From: Orenia metallireducens
GTDB lineage: Bacteria > Bacillota > Halanaerobiia > Halobacteroidales > Halobacteroidaceae
Length of the DNA stretch: 64,000 nt
Direction: 5' to 3'
Assembly: GCF_003001995.1 (NCBI RefSeq)
Contig: NZ_PVNB01000010.1
Location: forward strand, 1-64,000
Shown here in pieces: positions 7,599 through 15,329 of this stretch. Under the pieces are notes generated by a model, which was not told the origin of the DNA, searched no databases, and worked only from the letters and a program-made list of their open reading frames with translations. The translations under genes and the position numbers were made by a program. Numbering within the stretch: the first letter of the stretch is position 1; each line of letters opens with the position of its first letter.

Positions 7599-8411
7599 AT
7601 GAGTGAGGGTTCTATAATTTCTGAAACAAAGGAACCAATTACAATAAATAGTTTATACCAAGATTTAATAAAACTTGGGGTTAATCGTGGAGATATCTTA
7701 TTAGTTCATTCATCCTTATCAAGTTTAGGGTGGGTATGCGGTGGTGCACAATCTGTTATAACTGCAATAATGAATGCCTTAGGAAAAGAAGGGACATTAG
7801 TTATGCCAGCTCATAGCGGAGATTGGAGTGATCCAGAAGAATGGGAAAATCCTCCTGTTCCCAAAGAATGGATAGATATGATATATGAAAATATGCCAGC
7901 ATTTGAACCTGATAAAACACCAACAAGAGGAATGGGATGTATTGCAGAATTATTTAGAACATTTCCTAATACATTAAGGTCAGATCATCCACAAGTATCA
8001 TTTTCTGCTAATGGTAAGTATGCAAAAGAAATTGTTGAGGAACATCTTTTAACACCACAGTTAGGTATGAAATCACCTCTAGGAAAGATACATGAATTAG
8101 GAGCAAAAGTTCTATTGTTGGGAGTGGGATATGATTCGTGCACTAGTTTTCATCTTTCAGAATCATTTATAGAAGAAATGCCAATGAAACGCGTAGGCAC
8201 TGCAATGTTAGATAAGGGTAAAAAAGTTTGGAAATGGTTTGATGACTATGATTATAATTCAGATGATTTTGAACTAATTGGGCAAAATTTTGAAGAAAAT
8301 ATTATAGTACATAAAGGTAAAGTTGGTAATGCAAACTGTAAGTTATTTGATATAAAAGATGGGGTGGATTATGCAAAATCATGGTTAAGAAAATATAGAT
8401 TTTCTAAATAG
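7599..8411 (+). CDS. AAC(3)-family aminoglycoside N-acetyltransferase
   Basis: This ~270-residue acetyl-CoA-dependent enzyme belongs to the AAC(3)/YokD family, which acetylates the 3-amino group of 2-deoxystreptamine aminoglycosides. Diagnostic segments are LLVHSSLSSLGWVCGG near the N-terminus, GTLVMPAHSGDWSDPEEW, TPTRGMGCIAELFR, the RSDHP segment with the catalytic-type His, and KVLLLGVGYDSCTSFHLSE. I place the start at ATG 7599, about 10 nt after CAGGAG; the GTG at 7590 is too close to that site. It is the only gene of its cassette, and that cassette carries an attC of a different type from its neighbours. Actual aminoglycoside resistance is inferred, since chromosomal relatives may have other substrates. 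Confidence 0.85.
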   Translation: MSEGSIISETKEPITINSLYQDLIKLGVNRGDILLVHSSLSSLGWVCGGAQSVITAIMNALGKEGTLVMPAHSGDWSDPEEWENPPVPKEWIDMIYENMPAFEPDKTPTRGMGCIAELFRTFPNTLRSDHPQVSFSANGKYAKEIVEEHLLTPQLGMKSPLGKIHELGAKVLLLGVGYDSCTSFHLSESFIEEMPMKRVGTAMLDKGKKVWKWFDDYDYNSDDFELIGQNFEENIIVHKGKVGNANCKLFDIKDGVDYAKSWLRKYRFSK

Positions 8412-8462
8412 ATATTAGATTAAAACTTTTTTATGGATTTTTAATGTGGGCCATGGTCCATC

Positions 8463-8573
8463 GCCTAACAAAATATTGCCGGTTCCATTCCTCACGTCAT
8501 TACACCCAAATTCCTCAACCTAAGATAGACATATCTAAGGTTGAGGAACTTCGGCAATACGGTTAAGTTATGT
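8463..8573 (+). other. attC recombination site 6, different family
   Basis: R'' GCCTAAC (8463-8469) and R' GTTATGT (8567-8573) flank L arms ATTGCCG and CGGCAAT. The core is a near-perfect hairpin, CCTCAACCT...AGGTTGAGG. The length is 111 bp. Apart from the box layout it shares no sequence with the other sites in this array, so the cassette probably came from another integron. Confidence 0.85.
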
Positions 8574-8668
8574 GCAATTGGGCTAGATGCTGTGTTAAAA
8601 GATTTTAATGTGATTATAAATTCAAAAAATAAAGTTTTGTTGAGAGGAGTGAGAGGAGAATGAGTTTT

Positions 8669-9076
8669 ATGATAAATGGGGTAAACCATATAACTTTTGC
8701 AGTTAGCAATTTAGATATATCTATAGAGTTTTATTCAGAATTATTAGGATTAAAATTAGTAGCACATTGGGATAAAGGAGCATATTTAATGGCAGGGAAT
8801 ATATGGATTGCTTTAAATTTAGACGAAAAAATCATATCAGAACCTAATCAAGATTATACACATATTGCATTTAATGTACTTTCAACAGAATATCCTAAGT
8901 TAATAGAAAGACTTAAAAAAGCAGGGGTAAAGACTTTTAAAAATAATACATCAGAAGGTGAATCTTTTTATTTTCTTGACCCTGATGGACATAAGTTAGA
9001 ATTACATTATAACACTATAGAAGACCGTTTGAAGTGGGCAAGGGAAAATGATTGGTCTTCTTTTGTTATTGGATAA
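8669..9076 (+). CDS. FosA-like fosfomycin thiol transferase
   Basis: This 135-residue VOC-fold metalloenzyme matches the FosA group closely. It has metal ligand His in GVNHITFAV (residue ~5), His in DYTHIAF (~62), and Glu in KLELH (~108), plus the potassium-loop/phosphonate segment SEGESFYFLDPDGHKLE. Early AHWDKGAYLMAG also follows FosA. These enzymes open the epoxide of fosfomycin with a thiol; the thiol used by this organism is unknown. The start is placed at ATG 8669, aligned with FosA and well spaced from GAGAGGAG; the ATG at 8660 is directly on the Shine-Dalgarno. It shares its cassette with the following gene. Confidence 0.88.
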   Translation: MINGVNHITFAVSNLDISIEFYSELLGLKLVAHWDKGAYLMAGNIWIALNLDEKIISEPNQDYTHIAFNVLSTEYPKLIERLKKAGVKTFKNNTSEGESFYFLDPDGHKLELHYNTIEDRLKWARENDWSSFVIG

Positions 9077-9103
9077 TAAAAATTCAAATAACTGGGTGAT
9101 GAT

Positions 9104-9592
9104 ATGTATTCATTAAAAGAAATTGTATGTGTTTATTATCTGGGTTTATCTAGTGGATATTTTGAAAAAGAAGATGTTATAAACTGGGCTGATAATTACA
9201 TTGAAAATAATGATGTTGAGGAAATTCCTTATAAAATGTTTGAAATATCTTTATCTTTAAGTGAATCTACTGTAGATTTAGCTTCTATGTTAAAAGAAAT
9301 TTTTATAGGTGATTTTTCAGGTAAACCTCTAATGGTTATTCTAGGATTTTGTTATAAAGATTTAAAAGATAATTTAAAAACATATGATGAGATTTTTAAT
9401 ATAATTTATAAATTGTCTTTACAATCAAGTTATTGTAATAATAATTATGAATTAACAAAATTAAATTATTTGAGCCAGGAGTATTATCTAGCAAAACAAC
9501 AGATATATGGAAATTTAAAAGAAATAAAAGATAAAACTTTAAGTTTTTTAGAGGAATATGAAAAATATGCTAAAGTTAATTATCTAGAGTAA
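9104..9592 (+). CDS. hypothetical protein, second gene of the fos cassette
   Basis: This 162-residue acidic, mostly helical protein has no signal peptide or membrane segment. It begins 27 nt after the FosA-like gene and ends 14 nt before the attC R'' box, so both genes move as one cassette. Segments such as VYYLGLSSGYFEKEDVINW and SLSLSESTVDLASMLKEIF look like small immunity-type proteins, but I do not recognise a family and assign no function. Confidence 0.6.
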   Translation: MYSLKEIVCVYYLGLSSGYFEKEDVINWADNYIENNDVEEIPYKMFEISLSLSESTVDLASMLKEIFIGDFSGKPLMVILGFCYKDLKDNLKTYDEIFNIIYKLSLQSSYCNNNYELTKLNYLSQEYYLAKQQIYGNLKEIKDKTLSFLEEYEKYAKVNYLE

Positions 9593-9606
9593 GACCGCCC
9601 AACTGC

Positions 9607-9738
9607 ACATAACAGCACCTTAGCGACATCCCAGTCATGAGCATAAATAAAGAGTCGGGGCTGACTTATCTAAGACTTAAAGTTTATTTGAAATTAGGAG
9701 CATTAAAGGGGACGTCGCGAAACTCAGGGACGTTATAT
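9607..9738 (+). other. attC recombination site 7
   Basis: R'' ACATAAC (9607-9613), R' GTTATAT (9732-9738), outer arms CACCTTAGCGACATCCC against GGGGACGTCGCGAAACTC. The length is 132 bp. It returns to the local attC family after the foreign site 6. Confidence 0.88.
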
Positions 9739-9786
9739 GACATAAATAAACTAGTGCTTAGCTTTAATGAAAGGAGCTTGAGAATA

Positions 9787-11028
9787 ATGATAATAAGTGA
9801 AGATGTGTTTAGTTTATCTATTCTTGTTGTTATAGGAGCAGGAATGTTAGTATATTATATTTACCAAAAACTAAATGAAATTTCTTCTGCTTCTTTAGAA
9901 GGATTTAAATCGAAATATCAAATAATAACCTATTTTAAAGAAACTAAAAAATTAATATTAAAAAAGAAATGGTTATTATTAGGTCCCTTAATGATTTATT
10001 TGTTAGAGTATTTAATTAATTCAATATTTTTTATTTATAATATAATATTTCAATATGGAATTGATTTTCTTTTTAATATGAGAACTATTAATTCGGCTGA
10101 AAAAGCAAGATCTATTTTTAAGTTTAAGAATATTTTTGGTTATATTAATGATTTGGTTAGCAGACCGATAAATTTCAACTTTCTATATTATGGCAGATTA
10201 ATTAATAATATATTTTTTATATTTGGAGCGTTATTGTTTGTTATTTTATTTAAAGTAGTTATTAAGAAGATAAAAAAGTATATTACAAGAGAAGATGAAG
10301 AGAAGATGAATTTTTTAAGAATGATTTTAAAATACACTTTAGTTTTTGGACTAGTTATTTTGGGGTTTAGGTTGTTTTTAATGAATGCGAGAAATGGAAT
10401 GAGTTCTATAAGTGAATCTACTAGATATTTTCTTGGTTTAGGGTTGATAATGAATGTAGCCTCTATAATCTTGTTTTCATTTTTGCAAGGGTTGATTTTA
10501 TTTGAGATAAGGGAGGGAGAGAAGGAATTAGATGGTCTGGATTTAAGAATAAAAAAATCATTAGGGAGTTTTGATCATTTGTTTAAATTTAATTTAATTT
10601 TATTTTTAATATTAAATATTCGAATGACTATGTATTTGATTCCTTTATTAGGAAATATAATATTTAATTCTTTACCGTGGCTCAAATATTTATTTATTTT
10701 AATTAATTTGATAATAGTTCTATTAACAATGTTTACTCCACATATTATTGTTTTTGAGGATAAAAATGTTGTAAAGGCATTGAAGGGAAGTATAGAATTT
10801 ATAACCTTTAATTTTTCAAGGTATATTTCCTTGATTATTGTACTTACAATTATTGAGTTTGTTTTTAGAAGTCTTTTAAGTAGTATCAATGTTTCAATTT
10901 ATGGATATATGTATAGTCATGTTTTAAATGGAATTTTTGGATTTATAAATATTGTCTTTCGTGTTGTTTTCCCTATAATATTGACTAAATTTTATTTTGA
11001 TTATAAGGATTATGAAAAGAGGATTTGA
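9787..11028 (+). CDS. multi-pass membrane protein (integron cassette)
   Basis: This ~413-residue integral membrane protein starts at ATG 9787 after AAAGGAG; the longer frame back into the attC is not real. There are about seven hydrophobic stretches, including residues ~8-26 (SILVVIGAGMLVYYIY), ~60-85, ~137-160, ~215-235, ~265-285 and two near the C-terminus. The loops are basic. No catalytic motif is visible, and it loosely resembles uncharacterised DUF-type membrane proteins with repeated gland-like hydrophobic blocks. A second unrelated-looking membrane protein of similar character occurs at 56754. Single gene in its cassette; function unknown. Confidence 0.65.
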   Translation: MIISEDVFSLSILVVIGAGMLVYYIYQKLNEISSASLEGFKSKYQIITYFKETKKLILKKKWLLLGPLMIYLLEYLINSIFFIYNIIFQYGIDFLFNMRTINSAEKARSIFKFKNIFGYINDLVSRPINFNFLYYGRLINNIFFIFGALLFVILFKVVIKKIKKYITREDEEKMNFLRMILKYTLVFGLVILGFRLFLMNARNGMSSISESTRYFLGLGLIMNVASIILFSFLQGLILFEIREGEKELDGLDLRIKKSLGSFDHLFKFNLILFLILNIRMTMYLIPLLGNIIFNSLPWLKYLFILINLIIVLLTMFTPHIIVFEDKNVVKALKGSIEFITFNFSRYISLIIVLTIIEFVFRSLLSSINVSIYGYMYSHVLNGIFGFINIVFRVVFPIILTKFYFDYKDYEKRI

Positions 11029-11069
11029 TTTTTCGACGTTTATTTACATCATATAACATGAGATTAGCG

Positions 11070-13113
11070 GTACGTCCTGGCAGGGTATATATTCTAGTGA
11101 GTGTGAATCTCATCAGAGTAAAGGTTAGCCACCAGCTCTGTATCGAGTCTTGGAGGGATTGCGGTAACGTAATCCTTTAAGTGTAGACAGAAAGTTAGCA
11201 AGGTAGAATCGACTGAATTGGTTTGTCAGCGGTGGATGGTTTTATCACGAAGTGGTTTTTAAATTTTAAAACCCGTAGGAATTGTATTGAGCTCCGAAAA
11301 CGATGCAACTGAGAAGGGTCGAAGCTGTCGCTAAAGTGGAAGACAGAATTTAATTATGCGTAAAAGGGCAAGTATAATTAGACATCTCCGGAGTCTAAGG
11401 CACTACCTCGCTAAACATTAAGAATATATAGAAACCCAGGGAGATCCTATCTGGTCTCTCCGCAAGGAGAGTATGCCCGATGAGCTGAAGAGGTGAAGAA
11501 GGCAAAAGCCAATAGGAAGTCGGATACTCTCATAGTACCAAAGAAACTGGGTAATTCTAGTGGAGGGAAGGAGTAGTAACAGATGAAACTGCAAGCAAGG
11601 GACACATCTATCGGACACAGAACCGAAGAAGGGGTGAGAACAAAACTTGTTCGCATAGCACAAAGAGCGAAAAGAGACAAAGCAGCAAAATTTTGCTCAT
11701 TAAGCCATTTGCTTTACAAGAGCACATTAATAGAAGCCTTTTGGAGACTTTCTCCAAAAGCAGCTCCAGGAGTAGATGGTAAAAGTAAAGAAAGTTATGC
11801 AGAAAATTTAGAAGAAAATATTACAGACTTATACAGCAGACTTAAAAGTAACTCTTTTATGCCTAATCCAGTAAAACGTAAATATATAAAGAAGATAGGC
11901 AGTAATAAAATGCGACCTCTTGGTATACCTGCAATAGAGGATAAGATAGTCCAGACAGCCTTAGTAATTATCTTAGAAAATATTTATGAACAAGATTTTC
12001 TACCATTCTCTTATGGATTTCGTCCTAATAGAAACTGTCATGATGCCTTAAAGAATCTAAGCAGAGACATAGGAACAAAGAAAGTTGGATATATCATAGA
12101 TGCAGACATCAAAGGATTCTTTGATAACGTAAATCATGAATGGCTGGGAAAATTTCTTCAGCATAGAATAAATGATAGTAAAATATTAAGGCTAGTTAAA
12201 AGATTTCTAAAAGCAGGAATATTAGAAGAAGGCAACTATTACGAAAGTAAAAGAGGTGTTCCCCAAGGTGGAACTTTATCTCCATTATTAGCAAATATCT
12301 ATCTTCACTATACTATCGACTTATGGTTTGATAGAGTAGTTACTAAATCCTGTAAAGGAGAAGCATATATTACAAGATATGCTGATGATATAGTATTCTG
12401 CTTCCAATATAAATCCGATGCTCAAAAGTTCTATTCTTCATTAAAAGATAGACTTAATAAATTTGATTTAAAACTATCAGAAGATAAGAGCAAGATGATA
12501 GAATTTGGGAGATTTGCTCAAAGAGATGCTAAGCGAAGAGGAGAAACCAAAGCAGAAACCTTTGATTTTTTGGGATTTACCCATTATTGCAGTAAAAGCC
12601 GGAGGGGAAGGTTTAAGCTTAAATGGAAGATAGCACGAAAGACATTTACCGTTAAGGTAAATGAATTTGGTGAATGGATTAAGGAAAATAGACACTTAGC
12701 AATAGATGAAATATGGAGAAAAGTAAATCAGAAATTAAGAGGACATTATCAATATTATGGAGTAAGTGATAACTGGAAAGGGTTAGAGAACTATAAAAGA
12801 GAAGTGATAAAACTACTGTATAAATGGCTTAATAGAAGAAGCCAACGAAACAGCATAACTTGGGAAGAATTAAGACAATTAATTAAAGTCTTCCCATTGG
12901 CAGAACCAAAGGTTAAGGTAAATCTTAATTCGGCTTTTGTGTAAAGAGGTTCATTTGGGGAGCCGTATGCTTAAATTGGGCACGTACGGTTCTGAGAGGG
13001 GTATACATCAACTTAATAAGGAGCAAATATTGTGACACTCATAGACGAAAGGGTGAGCAAACGGGGAAAACAAAGGGATTCCTAAGTTTAGAAGATGTAT
13101 ATATCTACTTACC
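11070..13113 (+). mobile_element. group II intron inserted in an attC site
   Basis: The 5' end GTACGTCCTGGCAGGGT at 11070 fits the group II start pattern. Domain V is clear at 12960-12992: GAGCCGTATGC pairs with GCACGTACGGTTC. Between them lies a reverse transcriptase/maturase gene. Downstream of domain V a long-range stem, GTATACATC (13001-13009) with GATGTATAT (13094-13102), encloses ~85 nt, so domain VI is unusually long. The 3' end is at 13112 or 13113; alignment with intact attC sites leaves a 1-nt ambiguity. Excision would restore a full attC. The intron lies in the same orientation as the cassette genes. Confidence 0.88.
11583..12944 (+). CDS. ltrA: group II intron reverse transcriptase/maturase
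   Basis: This 453-residue protein starts at ATG 11583, preceded by GGAAGGAG. RT motifs are in order: KMRPLGIPAIEDKIVQ, FSYGFRPNRNCHDAL, DADIKGFFDNVNHEWL, GVPQGGTLSPLLANIYL, and the catalytic RYADDIVFC (YADD box, about residue 262). A maturase domain X follows, with LRGHYQYYGVSDNW and KWLNRRSQ. There is no C-terminal HNH endonuclease, so mobility probably uses structured or single-stranded targets. It splices and mobilises the host intron (11070-13113). The exact intron class cannot be assigned by eye. The frame is intact. Confidence 0.95.
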   Translation: MKLQARDTSIGHRTEEGVRTKLVRIAQRAKRDKAAKFCSLSHLLYKSTLIEAFWRLSPKAAPGVDGKSKESYAENLEENITDLYSRLKSNSFMPNPVKRKYIKKIGSNKMRPLGIPAIEDKIVQTALVIILENIYEQDFLPFSYGFRPNRNCHDALKNLSRDIGTKKVGYIIDADIKGFFDNVNHEWLGKFLQHRINDSKILRLVKRFLKAGILEEGNYYESKRGVPQGGTLSPLLANIYLHYTIDLWFDRVVTKSCKGEAYITRYADDIVFCFQYKSDAQKFYSSLKDRLNKFDLKLSEDKSKMIEFGRFAQRDAKRRGETKAETFDFLGFTHYCSKSRRGRFKLKWKIARKTFTVKVNEFGEWIKENRHLAIDEIWRKVNQKLRGHYQYYGVSDNWKGLENYKREVIKLLYKWLNRRSQRNSITWEELRQLIKVFPLAEPKVKVNLNSAFV

Positions 13114-13273
13114 ACATCACAGCTATGAGGATGAATCAAAGTCGTGGATGACTTATATAGGATTGTATTTTTATTAGAATTGGGAGTATTAACTGGGACG
13201 TCGCGAAGCTGAGGGACGTTATCTGACATATGCCAAATGGTAATTTTTTCTAAATCGAGAAGGAGAATAATTA

Positions 13274-13903
13274 ATGGAAAAAACAGAAAAAACAATAACT
13301 GCTTACAATAAGAATTCAGAGGATTACACAAATAAGTTTATGAATTTTCCGCTATATGAAAAGAAAATTAAAGAATTTATTTCATTTCTTGATTGTGGGA
13401 ATGAAGTTTTAGATTTAGGTTGTGGTCCGGGTAATGTATTAAAATGGCTTTGTTCTTCAGGGAAAGAATTTTCGATTACAGGAGTAGACTTTTCGGAGAA
13501 AATGTTAAAAATAGCCGAAAAAAATATTCCAGAGGGTAAATTTTACTGTGAAGATATAACAAATATTAGTTTTGATGAAAGTACTTTTGATGTTATAATA
13601 TTATCTTTTTGTATTGTTCATTTAGATGATAATGAGATGAAAGTTGTTTTAGAGAAAGTATCTAAATATTTAAGAAATAAAGGGAAAATTTATTTAAGTT
13701 TTATGGAAGGAAAAGAACCCGGATTTGAAACAACTAGTTTTTCAAAAGAAGAAATTTACTATAATTATTATGAAGCAGATAAAGTTAGAGATTTATTAGC
13801 AAATTACGATTTTGAAATACTTAAATTATCTAAGCAAGATTATCCAGAACCAGATGGATCAGTAACAACAGATGTTTTTATTTTTGCAGAAAAGAATGAG
13901 TAA
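13274..13903 (+). CDS. class I SAM-dependent methyltransferase (integron cassette)
   Basis: This 209-residue protein starts at ATG 13274, after AGAAGGAGAA. Motif I is VLDLGCGPGNVLKWL (residues ~49-63), motif II GVDFSEKMLKIAEKN, motif III FDVIILSFCIVHLDD, which together give the usual Rossmann SAM-binding fold. The substrate is unknown; the short C-terminal part (EPGFETTSFSKEEIYYNYY) is typical of small-molecule methyltransferases. It is followed after 27 nt by a flavodoxin gene in the same cassette. Confidence 0.85.
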   Translation: MEKTEKTITAYNKNSEDYTNKFMNFPLYEKKIKEFISFLDCGNEVLDLGCGPGNVLKWLCSSGKEFSITGVDFSEKMLKIAEKNIPEGKFYCEDITNISFDESTFDVIILSFCIVHLDDNEMKVVLEKVSKYLRNKGKIYLSFMEGKEPGFETTSFSKEEIYYNYYEADKVRDLLANYDFEILKLSKQDYPEPDGSVTTDVFIFAEKNE

Positions 13904-13930
13904 TAAAAGTTACAGAAGGGAGTTTATTTG

Positions 13931-14416
13931 ATGAAATTAGCAATTTTATATCACAGTAAAACTGGAAATACAAAAGAAGTAGGAGAGATAATTGCCGTAG
14001 GAGCAAGAGAAGTAACAGATGTTGAAGTAAAATGTATGAGCATTAATGATATTGATTATGAATATTTAAATGAAGCTAAAACTGTTATTTTTGGTTGCCC
14101 GACTTATTATGCAGATTTTTCTTGGCAGATGAAAAAATGGTTTGATGAATCATGGGGTTGTAAACTTGGAGGTAAATTAGGAGCTATGTTTGCTACAGAG
14201 GATTATTTGGGTGGAGGAGCAGATTTTACTTTGTTAACTTTAGCTGGACATATGTTAGTTAAAGGAATGTTAGTATATTCGGGAGGTTCAGCTGAAGGAC
14301 AACCCTATACTCATTATGGAGTTGTATGTATTAAAAATGGTGATTCTGAGCAAAGAGAAAGAGCAAAGATTTTTGGGAAAAGAATAGCTTTAAAGACTAT
14401 AGAACTTTTTAAATAA
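13931..14416 (+). CDS. flavodoxin-fold NAD(P)H/FMN protein (integron cassette)
   Basis: This 161-residue protein starts at ATG 13931, placed after AGAAGGGAG. The N-terminal FMN phosphate loop LYHSKTGNTKEVGEII is diagnostic. FGCPTYYADFSWQMKKW and the LGAMFATEDYLGGGADFTLL segment follow the flavodoxin/WrbA-like pattern, including the ring-stacking loops. It likely binds FMN and reduces quinones or nitro compounds or carries electrons. With the methyltransferase upstream it forms a two-gene cassette. A role in detoxification is only an inference. Confidence 0.85.
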   Translation: MKLAILYHSKTGNTKEVGEIIAVGAREVTDVEVKCMSINDIDYEYLNEAKTVIFGCPTYYADFSWQMKKWFDESWGCKLGGKLGAMFATEDYLGGGADFTLLTLAGHMLVKGMLVYSGGSAEGQPYTHYGVVCIKNGDSEQRERAKIFGKRIALKTIELFK

Positions 14417-14457
14417 AAATATGTTAGTTGATGTAATCACTATGTTAGGTATACGTC

Positions 14458-14591
14458 AGATAACAGCAGATTAGCTACATCCCAACTGGTGACCATAGAT
14501 GAAGGTACAGATGAATTATGTTAGACTTAGTTGTTTAGTTTGGAGTTAGGAGCATTAGATGGGGACGTCGTGAATCTGCGGGACGTTAGAC
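14458..14591 (+). other. attC recombination site 9
   Basis: R'' AGATAAC (14458-14464), R' GTTAGAC (14585-14591), L arms CAGATTAGC and GTGAATCTG. The length is 134 bp. It is the upstream boundary of the graspetide cassette. Confidence 0.88.
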
Positions 14592-14629
14592 GACATTTGA
14601 AATAAGTTAATATAAGGAGGTATAAAATA

Positions 14630-14851
14630 TTGAATCCATTTATAGTTAAATATTCTTCTAATTATGAATCTGATGAGAGTAGGGAATTTAATTTATGTAA
14701 ATTTGATTATGAACGTGATGTAATGACATTAAAAAGTAATGGACAACCTGTTATTTATAGTAATATTTCATTTAAAATGACAGGCTCTAAAGGAACAGCC
14801 GCGAAACATGATCCGACTAGTGATGAATCTACAGACAGGGGGGGGATATAA
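14630..14851 (+). CDS. graspetide precursor peptide 1
   Basis: This 73-residue peptide has a TTG start 8 nt after TAAGGAGG. It has the three features shared by all three tandem peptides: an N-terminal PFIVKYS, a central YDY/YER..V pattern, and a C-terminal Ser/Thr-Asp/Glu core, here HDPTSDESTDRGGI. The core has hydroxyl donors (T, S) and acidic acceptors (D, E) suited to ester crosslinks made by the ATP-grasp ligase encoded downstream. It alone ends in GGI after the DR, because a G8 run is read through. Its stop overlaps the next start (TAATG). The RiPP precursor role is inferred from arrangement and core composition. Confidence 0.8.
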   Translation: MNPFIVKYSSNYESDESREFNLCKFDYERDVMTLKSNGQPVIYSNISFKMTGSKGTAAKHDPTSDESTDRGGI

Positions 14852-15066
14852 TGAAGTTACCTTTTATATTAAATTATAGTGAAGATAATTTGCAAATTGA
14901 AAACGGAAATAATGATTTTGTATATCATTATGAGAAAGATGTATTAGTTTGGAATGATAACAAAAAAGAACCTGTTGTGAATGGAGATATACCAATACAA
15001 TTATCTGGTTCTTATATAACTAAAGCAAAAGAAGATTCAACAAGTGATGAAAGTACTGATAGATAG
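14851..15066 (+). CDS. graspetide precursor peptide 2
   Basis: This 71-residue peptide begins PFILNYS and ends SGSYITKAKEDSTSDESTDR, with a YHYEKDVLVW segment in the middle. The G8 run just upstream acts as its Shine-Dalgarno. The last ~12 residues are nearly identical to those of peptides 1 and 3, while the middle differs, the usual sign of a conserved modified core with a diverging leader. Ester links between S/T and D/E side chains are expected. Any protease that releases the core is not encoded here. Confidence 0.82.
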   Translation: MKLPFILNYSEDNLQIENGNNDFVYHYEKDVLVWNDNKKEPVVNGDIPIQLSGSYITKAKEDSTSDESTDR

Positions 15067-15093
15067 AATATAAGAAAGGGTGGGTTATTTATA

Positions 15094-15303
15094 ATGGAAC
15101 CATTTATTTCAAAATATAGTATATCTAAAGAAAAATCTTATGTTGAACAAAATTTATATAAATATGACTATGTTAAGGATATATTAGTTTATAAAAAATC
15201 AAATGATCCTGTTATTGAAGGAGTAATACCGTTATATTTGAGTGGGTCTTATATAACAGAGGCAGGAAAAGATTCAACAACTGATGAAAGTACTGATAGA
15301 TAA
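15094..15303 (+). CDS. graspetide precursor peptide 3
   Basis: This 69-residue peptide has N-terminal PFISKYS, a middle YDYVKDILVY, and C-terminus SGSYITEAGKDSTTDESTDR. It differs from peptide 2 in the core by S to T at one position, which keeps the hydroxyl. The ribosome binding site is AGAAAGGGTGGG. It is separated by 26 nt from the ligase gene. The three peptides are paralogues arisen by tandem duplication within the cassette. Confidence 0.82.
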   Translation: MEPFISKYSISKEKSYVEQNLYKYDYVKDILVYKKSNDPVIEGVIPLYLSGSYITEAGKDSTTDESTDR

Positions 15304-15329
15304 AAATATAAATTAAAGGAGACATTAAT

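Larger units (their letters stand above)
11051..13224 (+). other. attC site 8, split by a group II intron
   Basis: R'' ATATAAC (11051-11057) and a GAGATTAGCG arm lie left of the intron. The rest of the site, from ACATCAC (13114) to R' GTTATCT (13218-13224), lies right of it. Joined, the site is ~130 bp, the normal length. The left L'' arm (GAGATT) does not pair perfectly with the right L' arm (GCGAAGCTG), suggesting the two halves come from different attC sites. Confidence 0.85.

Noticed and set aside
11418-11680. Reverse-strand ORFs over the 5' part of the intron
   Set aside because: They overlap structured intron RNA and the maturase start and resemble no protein.
11583-12944. Reverse transcriptase as part of a retron or diversity-generating retroelement
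   Set aside because: The maturase domain X, the intron-like 5' end and a clear domain V downstream identify a group II intron. No msr/msd or template repeat pair was seen.
14444-14450. Additional R' box GTTAGGT before attC 9
   Set aside because: It has no L' arm or partner R'' at a proper distance, and is probably chance.
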